Below, piece by piece: positions 9,801 through 22,665 of a stretch of DNA of 64,000 nucleotides. The stretch spans positions 372,001-436,000 of the forward strand of contig WPIO01000006.1 of assembly GCA_009760855.2 (NCBI GenBank). The letters are read 5' to 3'. A model generated the notes under the pieces. That model did no database searches. It was not told where the DNA came from and worked only from the letters and a program-made list of their open reading frames with translations. Positions within the stretch are counted from its first letter, which is position 1. Every line of letters starts with the position of its first letter. Source of the DNA: Cristatella mucedo. Its lineage: Eukaryota; Bryozoa; Phylactolaemata; Cristatellidae. The translations under genes were made by a program, and so were the position numbers.

Positions 9801-12279
9801 AGCTGACAGAAGCAAGCCTTGCATTGCAAGTAGGCCATTAAACTTATAATTAGATGAGCAGCTTGACTTGCAACTTCACCTAAACCAGGTGCTGACGAGC
9901 CAGATGTAGGACATGCAAGCATACACGAGACAAGATTGATGGGCCACGGCTGGGAGAGAAGCTGCCCGTTCCCCAGCAGCGGACTGAAGCCCCAGGCTCT
10001 GCCGTGCCTAGGCTCTGCAAGACGAACAAGTACGAAGTCTGCAAGTACGAAGTGGCACACGGCGATCCGTTCCTGTTTCCACAACTGCCAAACCATGCAT
10101 GCATATTCACTAGCTGTATTGTGCTTCATCAACTAAAACGTTTGCCCCTGTAGATTCAAGCTAGCATTCGCCTCTAGACTTGCACCAGCCCCCTAGACTT
10201 AGACTTGCACCAGCCCCCTAGACTTTCGATCCAACGCAAACGTGAGCTCATACGGTTAGCCAATCGCTCCAGCAACTAGGTTCTGGCAAATCGTGACACT
10301 CCTGCCTGCATACAGCAGCATTGACTGCAATCACCACAGGACAAACCAAACAGGCTGCTTTCACAGCAACAGCAAGCGATGACCCGACAGTCGACGGAAA
10401 TGCGATCGTGTGCAGCCTCATTTTTGTTTCCAGTACCAGTTCTGGCTCCACAAATCAATAGACCATGTGGGCAGTAGCTGAATAGGTCGGCAGCTTATGC
10501 TGATGAGGGTCAAAGTCCAGCGGAAAGCGCGCTCTGTTGATGCAACAGGCACGGTTAATCGAGCACGAGCTAATATTTTCTAAATACTCAAATCTCGCTA
10601 AATCTCATGAACAAACTCGCGTTGGTTCAAGAACCGCGAAAAAATGCACAACTATTAAGGTTGTTGCAACAGCTAGGTTAGGTTCAACGTACGTTGAACC
10701 ACGACAAGTAGGCTCCACATTTAAACATCCCTCACACACGCTGGGTGCTGAGTTTCCTGTGCAAGTGAGTACATTAGCCCAGTCGAGCGTACAACACCGT
10801 ACCTGAAGCGATACGGTTTCAGGCAGGACACATCGTGGATAGGACCGGCAAAGAAACGGCCCCAGCCCATAGCGACCCATAAAAAACAACGGCATGCTCA
10901 TTGTCTCATCCAGTACAGGTGGGGAAACAGCAGGCAACACTTACTGGCAAACCACTCGGGAGCCGAATGGTTTGCCCGAACTCATCCGAACCACAATTCG
11001 CCAAGGGGAGCTTTGATTCTTTAGAGCAGCAAATCCCACGGCTGCATCAATGCCCCGACCACAGAACGGCTTAGCAAGGCAGGCGCTTATTACTCTCTGA
11101 CAAAACAGGTAAGAGCTAAAGCACCATCCAATCAGCACACCCTGCTTGCCCGGGTTCCGGTGACCTTTCCTTTGACTGAAGAAAACCACCCCCATCTGCC
11201 GCACGTCAGCATCGAAGGCACGCATGCTCAGCTCAGTTCTGCTGCAACAGCTCCTTGGCTGCAAAAAACGTCGGCTGTTGCCGACTGCAGCCGCCCCTTT
11301 CCTAGCCGGCATCGAACTCGAAGCGAAATCGCAGGATAACTACAACGCTAAAAGAAAAGCTAATAGAAAAGCTTGGACCGCACTGCAGGGCATCGACGAA
11401 GAGTCTGCACAGACAGCTGTAGCCTACCTCAAGTACTGACATACTAACTTTTCTCAAATGGCAAATGGCGACCGACCTCCACGAGGGGGTGGCTCAATCA
11501 GCATGCACTGCCGACAGAGTAAGCAAAGGCGCAGGCTAACACACGACAGCGGGCAGCTACTACGGCTACATTACAACAGAAACCGGCGTGAGACACGGGT
11601 GGTGAGAATTTACCATGGCCACACACATCCAGGTGAAAGAAAATCACAGCTGTCATAAATGATGACGACAAGACGATCGTGGGTCTAAATGCGTCGGACA
11701 AAACGTCCACAGTTCGAGTGATTGAGGGTATGGCAAAAGAACTAAGCAAATACACAATGTCGTGCCGATATCCTGTCCAACAGGAGCAGCTAGTCCTGAA
11801 GGTCAAGGCTCTAGTGACAGTGCTTGCATCGGATCAAATGCCGTGGCCTGATTCGGTCCTGCTTGATCTCGATCGGTAGCTTTGAGCAGGGGGGGGGAGG
11901 CACACTCTATCGACAAATCAGCAAAAGAGAAACTTATTAATATGTATGCACTCCATCTTGCAAGCCTGGGAAGTCACTCGGACTGGTGCAGGTGCTATGG
12001 GCGAGAGTCTTTCCGTAGCCTGCTCGAAAGCCTACTCATCTTTTGGTATGCGCACACCAGCCAGCAAACTTCACTGCACGAAAACAAGGAGAAAGTAAAG
12101 AGCTCCACAGATAACTCTGGCCGAGGCTGGCCGAGGAAGTAAATCGATGAGCAGGGTGCCTCGAACGGATCAAGTGCAATATTATTATTATTATTATTAT
12201 GTGCCTCATTTGACACAGTATGACTTAAAATGTGGCAAGAATTGTGCCAGAGATCCACGGCTTAAGAGAAGAGGAAGAA

Positions 12280-12500
12280 CAATAGGCTTTGTCACCAACA
12301 GCCTTTAAGCCAGCACAGGGGATAGCTAATTTATTATACCGACAGTACCCAGATGGCAATAGGTGCTGAAACTGGGGCAGCAGCAAGGTATGAAAAGGAG
12401 CCTGTCAGGCCATTGTCAGCACCTTGAGGGTCTGAGTGAAAATATTGCTCTGCATCCCTTGATCAGCCGGGAGCCATGGTAGCTCCTAATATAAAGACAA
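12280..12500 (-). mobile_element. LINE-B internal fragment
   Basis: The sequence gatagctaatttatt.. followed by gctctgcatcccttgatcagccgg resembles the upstream portion of the LINE-B copy at 60400-60560. It is strongly diverged. Confidence 0.55.
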
Positions 12501-12734
12501 GTCACTTAAGTGCAAGCATTTGAAGACCAACCCAAAGGTCATATTAAAAAAAAACTGTAGCGGTTTGATTGCTTTATTCGGTAGCCCTGCTGATTTTGAG
12601 CCCTTCCTATTTGAAGTTGCTGTAGAGAGAACCAGCAAGCTAGCAAGATTTTAGCCGACCACTGTAGAAAGTCGTCCCGACAGGGATTGAACGTGATGAC
12701 TGACAAGTCGTAGAGCAGTAGAGCGGTAGAGTTG

Positions 12735-13765
12735 CACCTCTGCTTTGATCCCTCCCTGCCTTCGAGCACCTTAAATTCTCTCAACTCACTTGCTGCATGT
12801 ATCGATGACATCCGTACCTGGATGGCAGCAAATTTCCTAAAATTAAACGATGATAAAACTAACTTAATAGTTATGGGCAAACCCAGTGTGATTCAGAAAT
12901 TGGCAAGGCTGATGCTCAAAATTGGCTCTGCCAGCATATCTCCTGTTGAATCAGCTCGAAATCTAGGTGTCATGTTCCAATGTGACCTCTCGTTAGACAA
13001 CCACATCAGCTCCACAGTCAAATCTGCCGACTTTCAACTACATAACATTGCTAAAAGTCGGGCTTGTTTAGATAAGGATACCACATCTAAGTTGGTCCAT
13101 GCATCCGTGACATCCCATCTGACTTCTGCAACTCACTGCTTACTGGCCTACCGGCATGTGCGATCAGGCGAATGCAGCTGGTGCAAAACTCCGAAGCTAG
13201 GCTTGTCTGTCGTGAGCATCACACTTGCCACATCACACCACTTCTCGCCGACCTGCACTGGTTACCAGTCAAGCAACGAATCGACTTCAAGGTTTTGTTG
13301 CTCACTTTTAGGTCACTTCATTCTTTGGCTCCAGCCTATCTCTCCGACACACTCCACCATCAGGCCAAGCATCGTACCACCTGCTTTTCGGAATCCAACA
13401 GTCTAGAAATACCTCGTACAAACCTTAAATCCTTTGGAGGCCGTGCATTTAGTTCGTATGCTCCCAAAGCCTGGAACTCCCTCCCGACCTGCGTCAGAAC
13501 ATCCCCTGACCTGACCACATTTAAAAGGAACTTAAAAACACACCTATTTAAGACAGCATATAGTGGGTTCCTGTGATTCGACCTTCATGTGCTTATGCGT
13601 GCTGACACTGTGCATGCTGCCACTAACCACATTTGCACGCTTACCTTGCGCATGTCACCCCTAACCATGTTATTAATGTTGTTTATCAAGCATGATATTT
13701 CTCACGATTCAATCGCGTTTCCCTTTGCAGCAAATGTAAAGAGATACATTACATTACATAACTGC
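12735..13765 (+). mobile_element. LINE-A fragment (end of reverse transcriptase to 3' end)
   Basis: This fragment starts within the reverse transcriptase region (LKLNDDKTNLIVMG, then GSASISPVESARNLGV). It continues, after a frameshift near 13170, into the C-terminal domain typical of CR1/L2-type LINEs (HITPLLADLHWLPVKQRIDFK, then GRAFSSYAPKAWNSLP) and a 3' end that stops in gatacattacattac. It is 5'-truncated and frameshifted, hence not active. This is the best-preserved LINE-A coding copy in the window. Confidence 0.88.
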
Positions 13766-14587
13766 TGGAGGACGCAGCATGGAATCACGACCACTAAAAT
13801 GCGATTCACTAGAAATTTGTCAAGCTCAAAATTGTACACTCTCCATTTTCATGTTTAGAGTGGATTGGCAAAATATAAACTTAACTTTTTGTAACATTGT
13901 AAGTGTACTGCGATAAATTTGGGCCAGTGGTAGTGCCTGAATTCGGCAGTCAATTTTCTCAAAAATTCGATGGCAGAATGCACTGAAATTTCGCAGAGAC
14001 ACCCTAAAATCATTGCTGCATCTCATGCAATTGTTATTTGAGCTTACCACAGCATCAGAGAGCCGGCTATGCTAGACCTGCACCCAACCGAGAGAAGCAG
14101 GCTACTGCTGGCTGCTCAGCTTTGCTCTCCGCTTCCATCACACGGGTAGCAGCACTAATGCACCGGCAAGCCTGCACCCTCTACTATGACTTTGAAAAGC
14201 TTGCACACACGAGCATACTCGGCTTCGAAACGGGATCAGTCGGTTTGCAGGCACGCCCACAGCAGATCTCCCCCTATCCACACTGCATTCCGGGATCAAG
14301 CTGCATATGCACTGCCTGGCACTCCGGCAGAAACACAACAACAGGACTATCTGTTAGCGCAGTAGCAGAGCCGTGGCAAGACAACCGTGGCCTCAGTAGC
14401 AGCAGATCAGGTGGGGAGGTGGTGGCAGCCAGCAGCAGTATTTGATCCCAGGAGCAGCTGCTGCCCTTGGGCTGCCCCCGAAAAGGCCGATCAGATGTAT
14501 CCATGCAGCAGCAACAGGCAGCAGCGGCAGTGGTGGGTCAGAGCAGCAACAGTTCTGACCGAAAGTTCCCCCCTGCGTCGTGTAGCT

Positions 14588-14589
<2 letters not shown>

Positions 14590-14674
<85 letters not shown>
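14590..14674. repeat. (GA)n microsatellite
   Basis: This is a pure GA array of about 85 bp ending in a short G run. Confidence 0.97.
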
Positions 14675-14676
<2 letters not shown>

Positions 14677-15759
14677 GAGGCGAGCAGGTTCGGAAAACAA
14701 TATGGGCGCCTAGCTATAGGACTTGAGAGTCGGCGCACGCTGCCAGCTCGGCCAGTAGAAGGCCGAATGGAGGCGCTGCTGCACGCCACCGAGTCGCTAC
14801 TCAGCTCGGCATGCTGCTTACGGTTCGTCGGCGTCAATGCACCGCCTCACCATGCAATACTCGGCCCGACAGGCGCAGATCATCGCGACAGCCGCCGGTG
14901 ACTGCAGCAGCAGACGGCTCGCCGGCAGAGGCTGCTGCTAGCTACCACTCTCGCCTTAGCAGGCACTGCTGCCCAAGAGCCGGCAAAGCCGGGGTCAATG
15001 TAGCCGATGGCAGGGCTGGATGGCTCCCACCAATCATGACAAGTCACGAAACCAGGCACTGTCTGTCGGCAAACCACAAGGTCATTGGCTACAAGCCGTT
15101 CCGGTGGTGTCACTCGAGCGAGCCAGCCACAGCCGTCGGTCATCTCTGCCTGTGAGGCCCACTCGTGCCACTTGGGCCGCAAAGGCAGTGGCTCACAGAG
15201 GCAGCCAGGCCGGATCAAGGTGGGAGGAGCACGCCTGAACTGATCACACTTGATAGGTCGAACTGGGCGAGTGCAACTGGGCAAACGCGAATCGAGCTGC
15301 ACCGGATGCCACTGCCTGGGCAGCAGCTGCTGCCAGCTTGTTGACAAGTGCCTGCACAAGCATGGCTGCAGGACACTTTCTGGACCCGGCTTCCAATAAG
15401 CAGGACACTTTACGGGGAAGACCCAGTGGCAAGCTCGGTTTGCTCCGATGAGCACACTCCGACCAGCAAAGACCAAGCCGGAACTATGCTGGGATTGGCT
15501 TGCAAATTGTTGCTACCTGGTAGCCCCGAGCAAGCTCGGCCAGTGCCGGCAGCACGTACATGCCCTTTGGAATCAGGCAACCTATCAGCTAACCTTCGTG
15601 AGCCTATTACCGACAGATGATAATCCATTCGAGAACATTCGTTGACATTCGAAATTGCATGCAATCACCAACCACTCCAGCTAAATGGATATGTGGCTGA
15701 ATGTCATAAAGTAAGGTGGCATTATACTTGAAAATGCACAACCATTCACTTAGTCAATA

Positions 15760-15835
15760 ATAATAATAATAATACATTTCCTGTAGCGCCCTCAGAGAAC
15801 TCAAATCTCTTTCTATGCACTTAACATTGACAATG
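15760..15835 (-). mobile_element. LINE-A / SINE-B type tail
   Basis: An (AAT)n run is followed by gcgccctcagagaactcaaatctctttct, the reverse complement of the common element tail. Confidence 0.7.
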
Positions 15836-16569
15836 CCAGATCATGCAGTGGAAGCATTTTGTAGTGAGGCGCTAAAAGTAGGGCCAACCTCTCGACCTGC
15901 TCTGCCAGGGTAGCACGGCCAGCTGGCTATCCAAGTTTGTGACTAAGCACACTGAGGCTGAGTAACCCCCCCCCCATCCCAGCACTGCCGCCAAGGTAAA
16001 CTACGAGGCGAGCTTCGCCTTCCGCCAAGGCCAGCAGCTGCACCACGCGTGCAGCAACTCTAGGACCAGCGGCGGTGCAAAGGAGCTCTCAGCTCACGCT
16101 CAGAGTGGGTGGAAACCCACAAAGGCACCGACGGATTTCTTAACCAACTCAACACGAAAAGCTCAAATTTGGCAGAACTACAGCGACGGCAGAAGACGTG
16201 CCGCTACAGCAAAAATGGGAAGCCCATCTTACAACAGCCACCAGTACTGTTTCCTAATAGGAAACCCTAATTGTAACGGCTGGAATCGATAGCTTAACTG
16301 AGGACAACACAGTCAGTAAGACCTCTGTCAAGCAGCGCTATGGGTCCTCTCTGAGGACCTCCCGAGGCCCAACTGGTGTATTCAGAAAGCCACCTCCACA
16401 ACCAGTCATCACGCTCGACCTCCTCTATCGTGGGTTGAGGGCAGCTTTTCAAAGTAGCAGCTATGCTGAACATCTCGAGTGGCTTGTTTTTTCTCTCTAG
16501 GCTGGACTTCATCAAAATCAGCAGTGTTAGGCTGCCGATGAAGCACTCGAAAACCTCTAGACGTTGGCC

Positions 16570-16930
16570 CTTTGATGGCAAGGTCATGGCTGCCACATCA
16601 TCCACTTCCTGGCTCTAAGCTGCACTGGCTCTCCATCACGAATAGAATCGATTTCAAGATTCCCTCTTTGGTCTACAGGTTGCCATTCACTCGCTTGCAC
16701 CGGCCTATCCATTCAACCTCATTGCTCCTTCTGCGTGCTCTCGCACCACCAGCTCATCGGCTTCCTGTCTGGTCGCCATTACTCGAACTAAATTGAAAAA
16801 TTTCGATGATCGAGATCCAGCTAGCGTGCGGAAAAAAGTCCAACACTTGCTTCCGGCCCCAGCCGCCCCATTTGCAATGACTTTTTGACCTCGTTCAAGT
16901 CTCTGTTAAAAGAGATGCATCCATACCGAA
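16570..16930 (+). mobile_element. LINE-C remnant
   Basis: Broken frames read LHWLSITNRIDFKIPSLVYR and later TRTKLKNFDDRDP-like sequence. This is the CR1/L2-style C-terminal region but clearly different from LINE-A and LINE-B. Only one copy was seen here. Confidence 0.6.
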
Positions 16931-17577
16931 CTCGCACTATTTTTGGTTGATGCATACTTTGCCAGCCATCTTTCTATAGACAGCGTCATGTATCACTAGA
17001 TTCGTCTAATTCCTCGAACCCGGTCCACGATACCCAGATCGTTCCCGTGATAGCTACCACTTCCGCCCCTTACCAATAAAACTAATGACGCAGCCTCAAG
17101 TTCTCGGGTGTCTCGACCCCGAACGTTCGTCATTTTACATACAGCTTAACCCAAGCCCCAGACATGCAACAACGACTCAGCTGACCGACGTTCTCACCTG
17201 GAGTCGTTCGTTGCTTTGGGCGACGTCACGCCACAAGCAACTGCAGTGGACTAGTAGTCTCGACAGCTGAACCGGCACGGTGCTAGCCAAAAAAAAAACG
17301 CCATCGGTTGCCGCTGACAAGACCGTCGGTAGTTGTGCTGTTACAGACTGCCTATTTCCTTGCATTTCCTCCTAAAGGCCGCACACAGCTCGAGCCTTTC
17401 AGGCTTGTCGAGTAGGTCTGCATCGCATCGCTTGCAAAGGAGCCTTTCTCCTTCATTTTCTAGTTCGTCGATGATCGTGCACGAGTCGAGTCGCTGCCAC
17501 CCTCTCTGGAGCCGACCACAACTAGATGCAATGTCTGCGGGCAGCTCGGCAGCACCCGTGCACAACTACATCACTTT

Positions 17578-17870
17578 GTGTAATGTAATGTATCTCCATC
17601 TGCAACTCCACAAAGCCACCAAAACTATAAGGGCGTTACGCAGGAGAGTTTTGTATAGCGCACTCACAGCCTAAGCGGCTTTCGGTACGCATTCGGTAGC
17701 CAACAGACTCCGTCTCACGCAACAAAAAGAAAGTGGGAAGCATAGCAGAGTCAGGAGAGCAGTTGAGGTGGTGAGTAGCATGGAAGTAGCAGCTCAGGAC
17801 TGCTGAAAAGGATGAGCCATAGTCGACAGCAGGAGAGTAGTTGTCGTTGCCTAAGAATTGTGGAAACAGA
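17578..17870 (-). mobile_element. LINE-B 3' end
   Basis: This is near-identical to the 9519-9800 copy, encoding NDNYSPAVDYGSSFSAVLSC and the SRLGCECAIQNSP end before the gtaatgtaatgtatctc terminus. Confidence 0.87.
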
Positions 17871-18188
17871 TGCACCTTGAATGGGCTGAGTGTGTAGGCA
17901 GACACTGAAAGCCGGCTTTCAGTCCCGAGTTGATTGCAGAGAAACAAACAGTAGTCTCGACCGTCCAATCGGTGAAGCGATGGCTCGGTAAACAAGAGAT
18001 TGCAGTGGGCGACCTTGTCTGTCGATCTGTTGTATTTTCCAATCAATCCTTTCCTTGCACACAGCAGAAGAACAGTTTGGCGTGCACCGGTGGCACAAAC
18101 GTCTCAGCGGTAACTGGTATAGTTCATCTGCACTGGTCAACACTGTAGCAAAAAACAGCTGCTCTATCATGATAGAAGTGACTCACTT

Positions 18189-18353
18189 ACTAAAATCCTC
18201 ATTAGCTCATACACATACAGTGCATGGTCATCACCCAACCTTAATTGAGCAGTTTATGCATTCACAAAGCCACTAAACTCCTCATTAGCTCATAAACATA
18301 CCGTGCATGGTCATCACTCAGCCTTAATTGAGCAGTTTCTGCATTCACAAAGC
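18189..18353. repeat. two-copy tandem duplication, about 83-bp unit
   Basis: Both units run from actaaa(a/c)tcctcattagctca to gcattcacaaagc with only a few differences, indicating a local duplication. Confidence 0.92.
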
Positions 18354-18671
18354 AGAGGCTGCAGCAGCCGCCTGCTGACTAAGATAGCTGCAAACAGGTG
18401 CTCTGCAGCGCCGAGCTAGAGCAAGGAGCGTGGCAGTTTCGCTGATATTTCGAAGGAAAAGTACTGAAAAGTTTCGCCTATATTGCAAAGAAAATCGGCC
18501 AGCCATTTCTTTCCCGTGACTAATGATATTCTACATTTTTTTCTGGAAACTTTTATCCTCTAGCAGCATCTGCACAATCGGTGCTTTCCTTCTGGAACCA
18601 CATTGGCTTCGAAGAAAGCTGAGTAAAATGGGCAGCACAGAGGTGCCCTCGTAGGGGCATGCCAGCCTTAC

Positions 18672-18751
18672 TTCGATGCTATCGCTGAGACAATTGTCCA
18701 GCACTTGAGGGAGGTCCGGATTCTTTCGCAAGTAGTACTGACAACGGAGAC
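18672..18751 (-). CDS. possible exon of an unidentified gene
   Basis: On the minus strand an acceptor (AATATTTCTACAG) and a strong donor (GAA|GTAAGG) bracket 80 nt that read, in phase 1, LRCQYYLRKNPDLPQVLDNC followed by LSDSIE. The motif YL.KNPDLP..L..L is loosely reminiscent of RIIa/DPY30-type dimerisation helices found in ciliary proteins, but this is a guess from a short string. No partner exon was identified on either side. It could equally be a chance open stretch. Confidence 0.25.
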
Positions 18752-20696
18752 CTGTAGAAATATTTACCGGGACAAGCACTACAAGCAGTAAATAGCACTT
18801 CCAGTGCCCGTGATGCCAAATCGTGTCACTGTTAATATTTCATGATGCATCAGATGATGATCCTGAATATTTTGGCCAGGGAAACTGTTTTCGAGGCCCC
18901 AGCATCGTCACAAATACGATTGCACTGGATGACGGTCTGTGGAAGCAGAGCATGGAAGTTGGATGCAGGAAAGATACCAACAATGTCTCAGTTACCACAA
19001 GAGCAAATGATTTCCCTTTGCTCTGTTCCCCCTTCTTATCGCATATATGCATCCTCACTGCTTTGCCAGTTAGTGACCTGTTTATGCTGTTTTGCCTCTC
19101 CTTTCTCTTCTGTGCCACAAGTAAACTGTAACCATCCTGAACGTTAATAATGCTCACAGTGCCCACAGATGCAAAATCGAGTAAGGAGCTGAAATCTGAT
19201 TGGTCACGTGCTGCTTGCACACATACTATTCTTACCGGTTTGTTTGCTCTTATTTATTTCAGTTCTTGCCATTTTTTCTGAGTAAATCCAGAGAACATAT
19301 TTCCGGTTAGTGCTACTCACTCGTCCAGAATGGCTGGTGAGAGTCGGTCCGTGCTACCACAGCCTTCTCCTCTGTATGTAGAATAAGCAAGTTCTCCCAA
19401 CCACCACAAAGACACCTGCCCTGGTAAGACACCCGGACATCAGCCTCCCTCCTGCTCTAACTTGGCCTCTCGGCAGGATTCAAGGTGGGCTGCAGGGCTG
19501 GTCAATAAATCTGCTGTGTCAGGCCAGGAGTTGTAACTGGCTCTGGGAATAATCTCCAGTAAACCTTTTGAAGATCATCAGGCAAATCGCACTTTGAGTG
19601 AAACCTCTAGTTTAGGTACAAACAGTCTTCCACCTGTAATCTGCATTAATATTGAAGCAGATAATCCTTTGAAGCTCTCCAGACCATTTGAAGTGTTCAA
19701 CAAAGTGTTTGATGGGCTGGCGTCGTAGAGGAACAAAGGCTCTTCCACAAAGGCAAATGAAGGTTTGAGGTCTCACAAACGTTCCGTAAGGTTTACTTCT
19801 CATTTAAGCAAGACGATATATGCTTACTCAAATGCTCCAAGACCCAAATATACTCAATGGAGCTTTGATCTGAAGATTGAATTCTCTCCTAAAACCAGTA
19901 TAGCTGAGTCTCACATGAACCACTAGGCTGCCCTTGTCACCTCTGCTGCAATCATCATCCACGTTTGGGATAATTATCACTTTGCCAAGCATAGGCCTTC
20001 CTCACACCGGCAGTAGCACTGAGCAAGCTCGGTTTTTTAATGCTAACCTTCACATTCACTCTCATCAGCCTGTTGATGCAGAGAAGAATCCCAAAAAGCA
20101 CGACCAAACAAGCCTACCTCCACTGCCCTGTTTGAGAGCATTGACATGCAAGCACGGTGGTCGACGCTTTTTCTCCGCTGCTGACACGAGCCGCCAGTGA
20201 TCGCCTTTGTCGATCGTGAATTTACTTGCTTCGGCCCAAAAATAAGGCGACAGCCGGCAGCTGTAAGAGGGCATGCTGGCTCATCCCACTAGGGGCGACT
20301 AGTTTGTTGTTGGAGATTGTTAATTAACTGCTTGCATTCGCTGGCTCCCCAATTAATGCCGTGCTCCTGACGCCTGCTGCATACTACATCGAAAGTTACA
20401 GCACTGGGGGCGGCGCGGCGGGGAGGGGGCCTCCGACGACGACCTGGCAAGAGTTCGAAGGAAGTGAGCTGTCAACAGAGCTAACACAGCTAGTTTCAGC
20501 ATATGGTTTTTCTTTTGTCATCCTACCAGATGGGCCATAGCATTGGCGGTATCTTTGCTGCTATCCTAAACATACTTCTTAAGATCGTACCTTTTGGTCA
20601 CCTCGCTTCTTTCTAGCAAGCCACCCAGCCACGTTCACGCTGCCAAGAGTGCTCCTGTGATAGGCTCCGAGTGGGCCTCAATGCTCGATCTAGTTA

Positions 20697-20740
20697 CGCC
20701 ATAGGAAAGACGGCATAACAGCATCGTCTTTCCTATGGCG
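20697..20740. repeat. perfect 16-bp inverted repeat with 12-nt loop
   Basis: The arms cgccataggaaagacg and cgtctttcctatggcg are exact reverse complements around gcataacagcat. Confidence 0.95.
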
Positions 20741-21229
20741 GATAGAGCGCCAGTTTCGGGCTTTCAGTGCAGTCAATGAGCATCAGAATGACCCCCTACC
20801 CGAGGCAAGCACACGGTGAGGAAATCTCTAGCCGTCAGTTTAGGTTGCAAGCACGACAACGAAGCCCAGACTCTTTCTGCCGTTATTTTTCAAAGTAAAA
20901 TATCGTCCCAGACTATCGGACAGCTTTTTGAAAAGCAGTTAGTGAGGCGACATGCAGTGAGCCTATTGTTATGTAAACGATCGGATTCATATGAAGGCAA
21001 CAGGCTCAGACACAGGGCCTATCTAAACAACTAATTGCTAAGCAAACAGTTACTAGTTCGCTCAGCAAACAGTTTCTCTTCAAACAGCTGCCTTCTCGTG
21101 AGGACACGCTGCCCTCTCGTTAAGGCAGCTGTTGCCTCTGTAATCTGCTTTAGTCCAGCCCGTGAGCCACATTTATAAGGCATGCAACACACGGATGCCC
21201 GCTGTACCAATAGGCCAACGGAATGAACA

Positions 21230-21700
21230 ACACTCTCATAACACGAGCTCGGCGAGAACCAACGATCTTACAAACACCTAGGCGGTCACAGTGGCTGTGG
21301 CATCGCCTGCATTCGAACGAGGATGGGGCCTCCTTAGGCATACAAAGGCCTGTCAGCATGGCTGCATGGCTCTGGCAGGCCATACTGCTCAGGCTTGGAG
21401 GGGCACGAATTCGCCAACTTTGCCGAAGTGGTCAGCTCGTGCGCATCCTTGTACTAGCCGTCCTTTGCCGTTTCTTCCACGCCACCCACTCACTTTCACC
21501 GAACTGCCCTCGCGACTTAGCGCTGCGCCTCTCACTTTCTCTTCGCTGCGTGACGTGGAGTCTGCTAGATACAGCATTCGAAATACCAAAAGCCACTGTA
21601 AGCTTTGAGTGCCCCACAGAAAATTATCCAGTGTAGCACCTACTTAGTCCCCGTGGCTTTGTGGAGTTACCGACGAAGCCACATTGCATTAAGCCAGGTA
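21230..21700 (+). mobile_element. LINE-B, old diverged copy
   Basis: The translated plus strand follows the LINE-B C-terminus (FFHATHSLSPNC, then RCVTWS) and ends with ccgtggctttgtggagttaccgacgaa..cattgcatt. It is heavily mutated. Confidence 0.6.
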
Positions 21701-22069
21701 ACGATTCATGAACCTATTGTACACTCAAGAGCAAATATGCTGCTGCTCCTACGGTTAGTCCGTGAAACTGGTCATCCTGGCTTGCCGTGACACGACAGAA
21801 ATGAAACCGCTAGCTAAGACCACTCCTCATTCGACCTAGCAAAAGTGGGTCTATAGGTGGTAACAAGCATCACCATACCATAACACAATTTAATTAAAAC
21901 ATGCATAGCAGTACCTAAAACAAAATCAAGCATAGGATGTAGGATTGTACTGGGGGATGAATTGATTAAATTGTAAGCCCCTTACCTCGAGTTACTAAAC
22001 GATGTTCTAAACTTTAGCTAAAAGTGACAAAATTGCAAATGCATTACTTGAGAGTTGGAAACTTAGTTG

Positions 22070-22665
22070 AGTTACATACCCAGTGTCGAAGTTGCCACAT
22101 CACATCACTTCTTGCCGACCTGCACTGGCTACAAGTCAAGTATCGGATTTACTTCAAGGTTTTGTCTCTCACTTTTAGGTCCCTTCAATCTTTGCTCCAG
22201 TCTATCTATCATATCTACTCCCCACCAGGCCATGCATCGTACCACCTGCTTTTCGGAATCTAACTGTTTCCCAATACCTCGTACAAACCTCAAATTCTTT
22301 GGAGACCGTGCATTTAGTTCGTATGTTCCCAAAGACTGGAACTCACTCCCGACTTGCGTCACGACATCCCCTGACTTGACCACATTTAAAAAGAACTTAC
22401 AACACACCTATTTTGGACAGCATTTAGTGGGTCCCTGTGATTCGACCTTCATGTGCTTATGCATGCTGACACTGTGCATGCTGCCACTAACCACATTTGC
22501 ATGCTTACCTTGCGCATGTCACCCCTAACCATGTTGTTCATGTTATTTATTAAGCATGATACCACTCACCACTTGATCCCGCTTTTTTTGCAGCAAATGT
22601 AAAGCGCCTAGAAAGAGATTGAATTATATGAGGGCACTTTATCAAGTGTATTATATTTATTATCT
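22070..22665 (+). mobile_element. LINE-A, 5'-truncated copy
   Basis: This begins within the C-terminal domain (cacatcacttcttgccgacctgcactgg) and has frame changes. It keeps the whole 3' end: gcatgctgccactaaccacatt, then gcaaatgtaaagcgcctaga, then agggcactttatcaagtgta. Confidence 0.88.

Larger units (their letters stand above)
7636..12279. other. repeat-bearing flank, no gene recognised
   Basis: It contains a SINE-A copy (8632-8806), a LINE-B end (9519-9800), a short duplicated segment (10170-10225) and an AT microsatellite (12180-12200). A missing 5' exon of NADK could be here but I could not identify one. An open stretch at 11640-11879 (+) is unrecognised. Confidence 0.45.
13766..16569. other. 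no gene recognised; GA array and LINE tail
   Basis: The segment holds a long GA array (14590-14674), a GC-rich stretch without a convincing exon (14700-15500) and a reversed LINE-A-type tail (15760-15835). Nothing else was recognised. Confidence 0.5.
17871..21229. other. no certain gene; possible minus-strand exon and two repeats
   Basis: It contains an 83-bp tandem duplication (18189-18353), a possible exon (18672-18751) and a perfect hairpin (20697-20740). The stretch 18840-19220 is open on both strands but resembles nothing I know. The rest looks non-coding. Confidence 0.45.
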
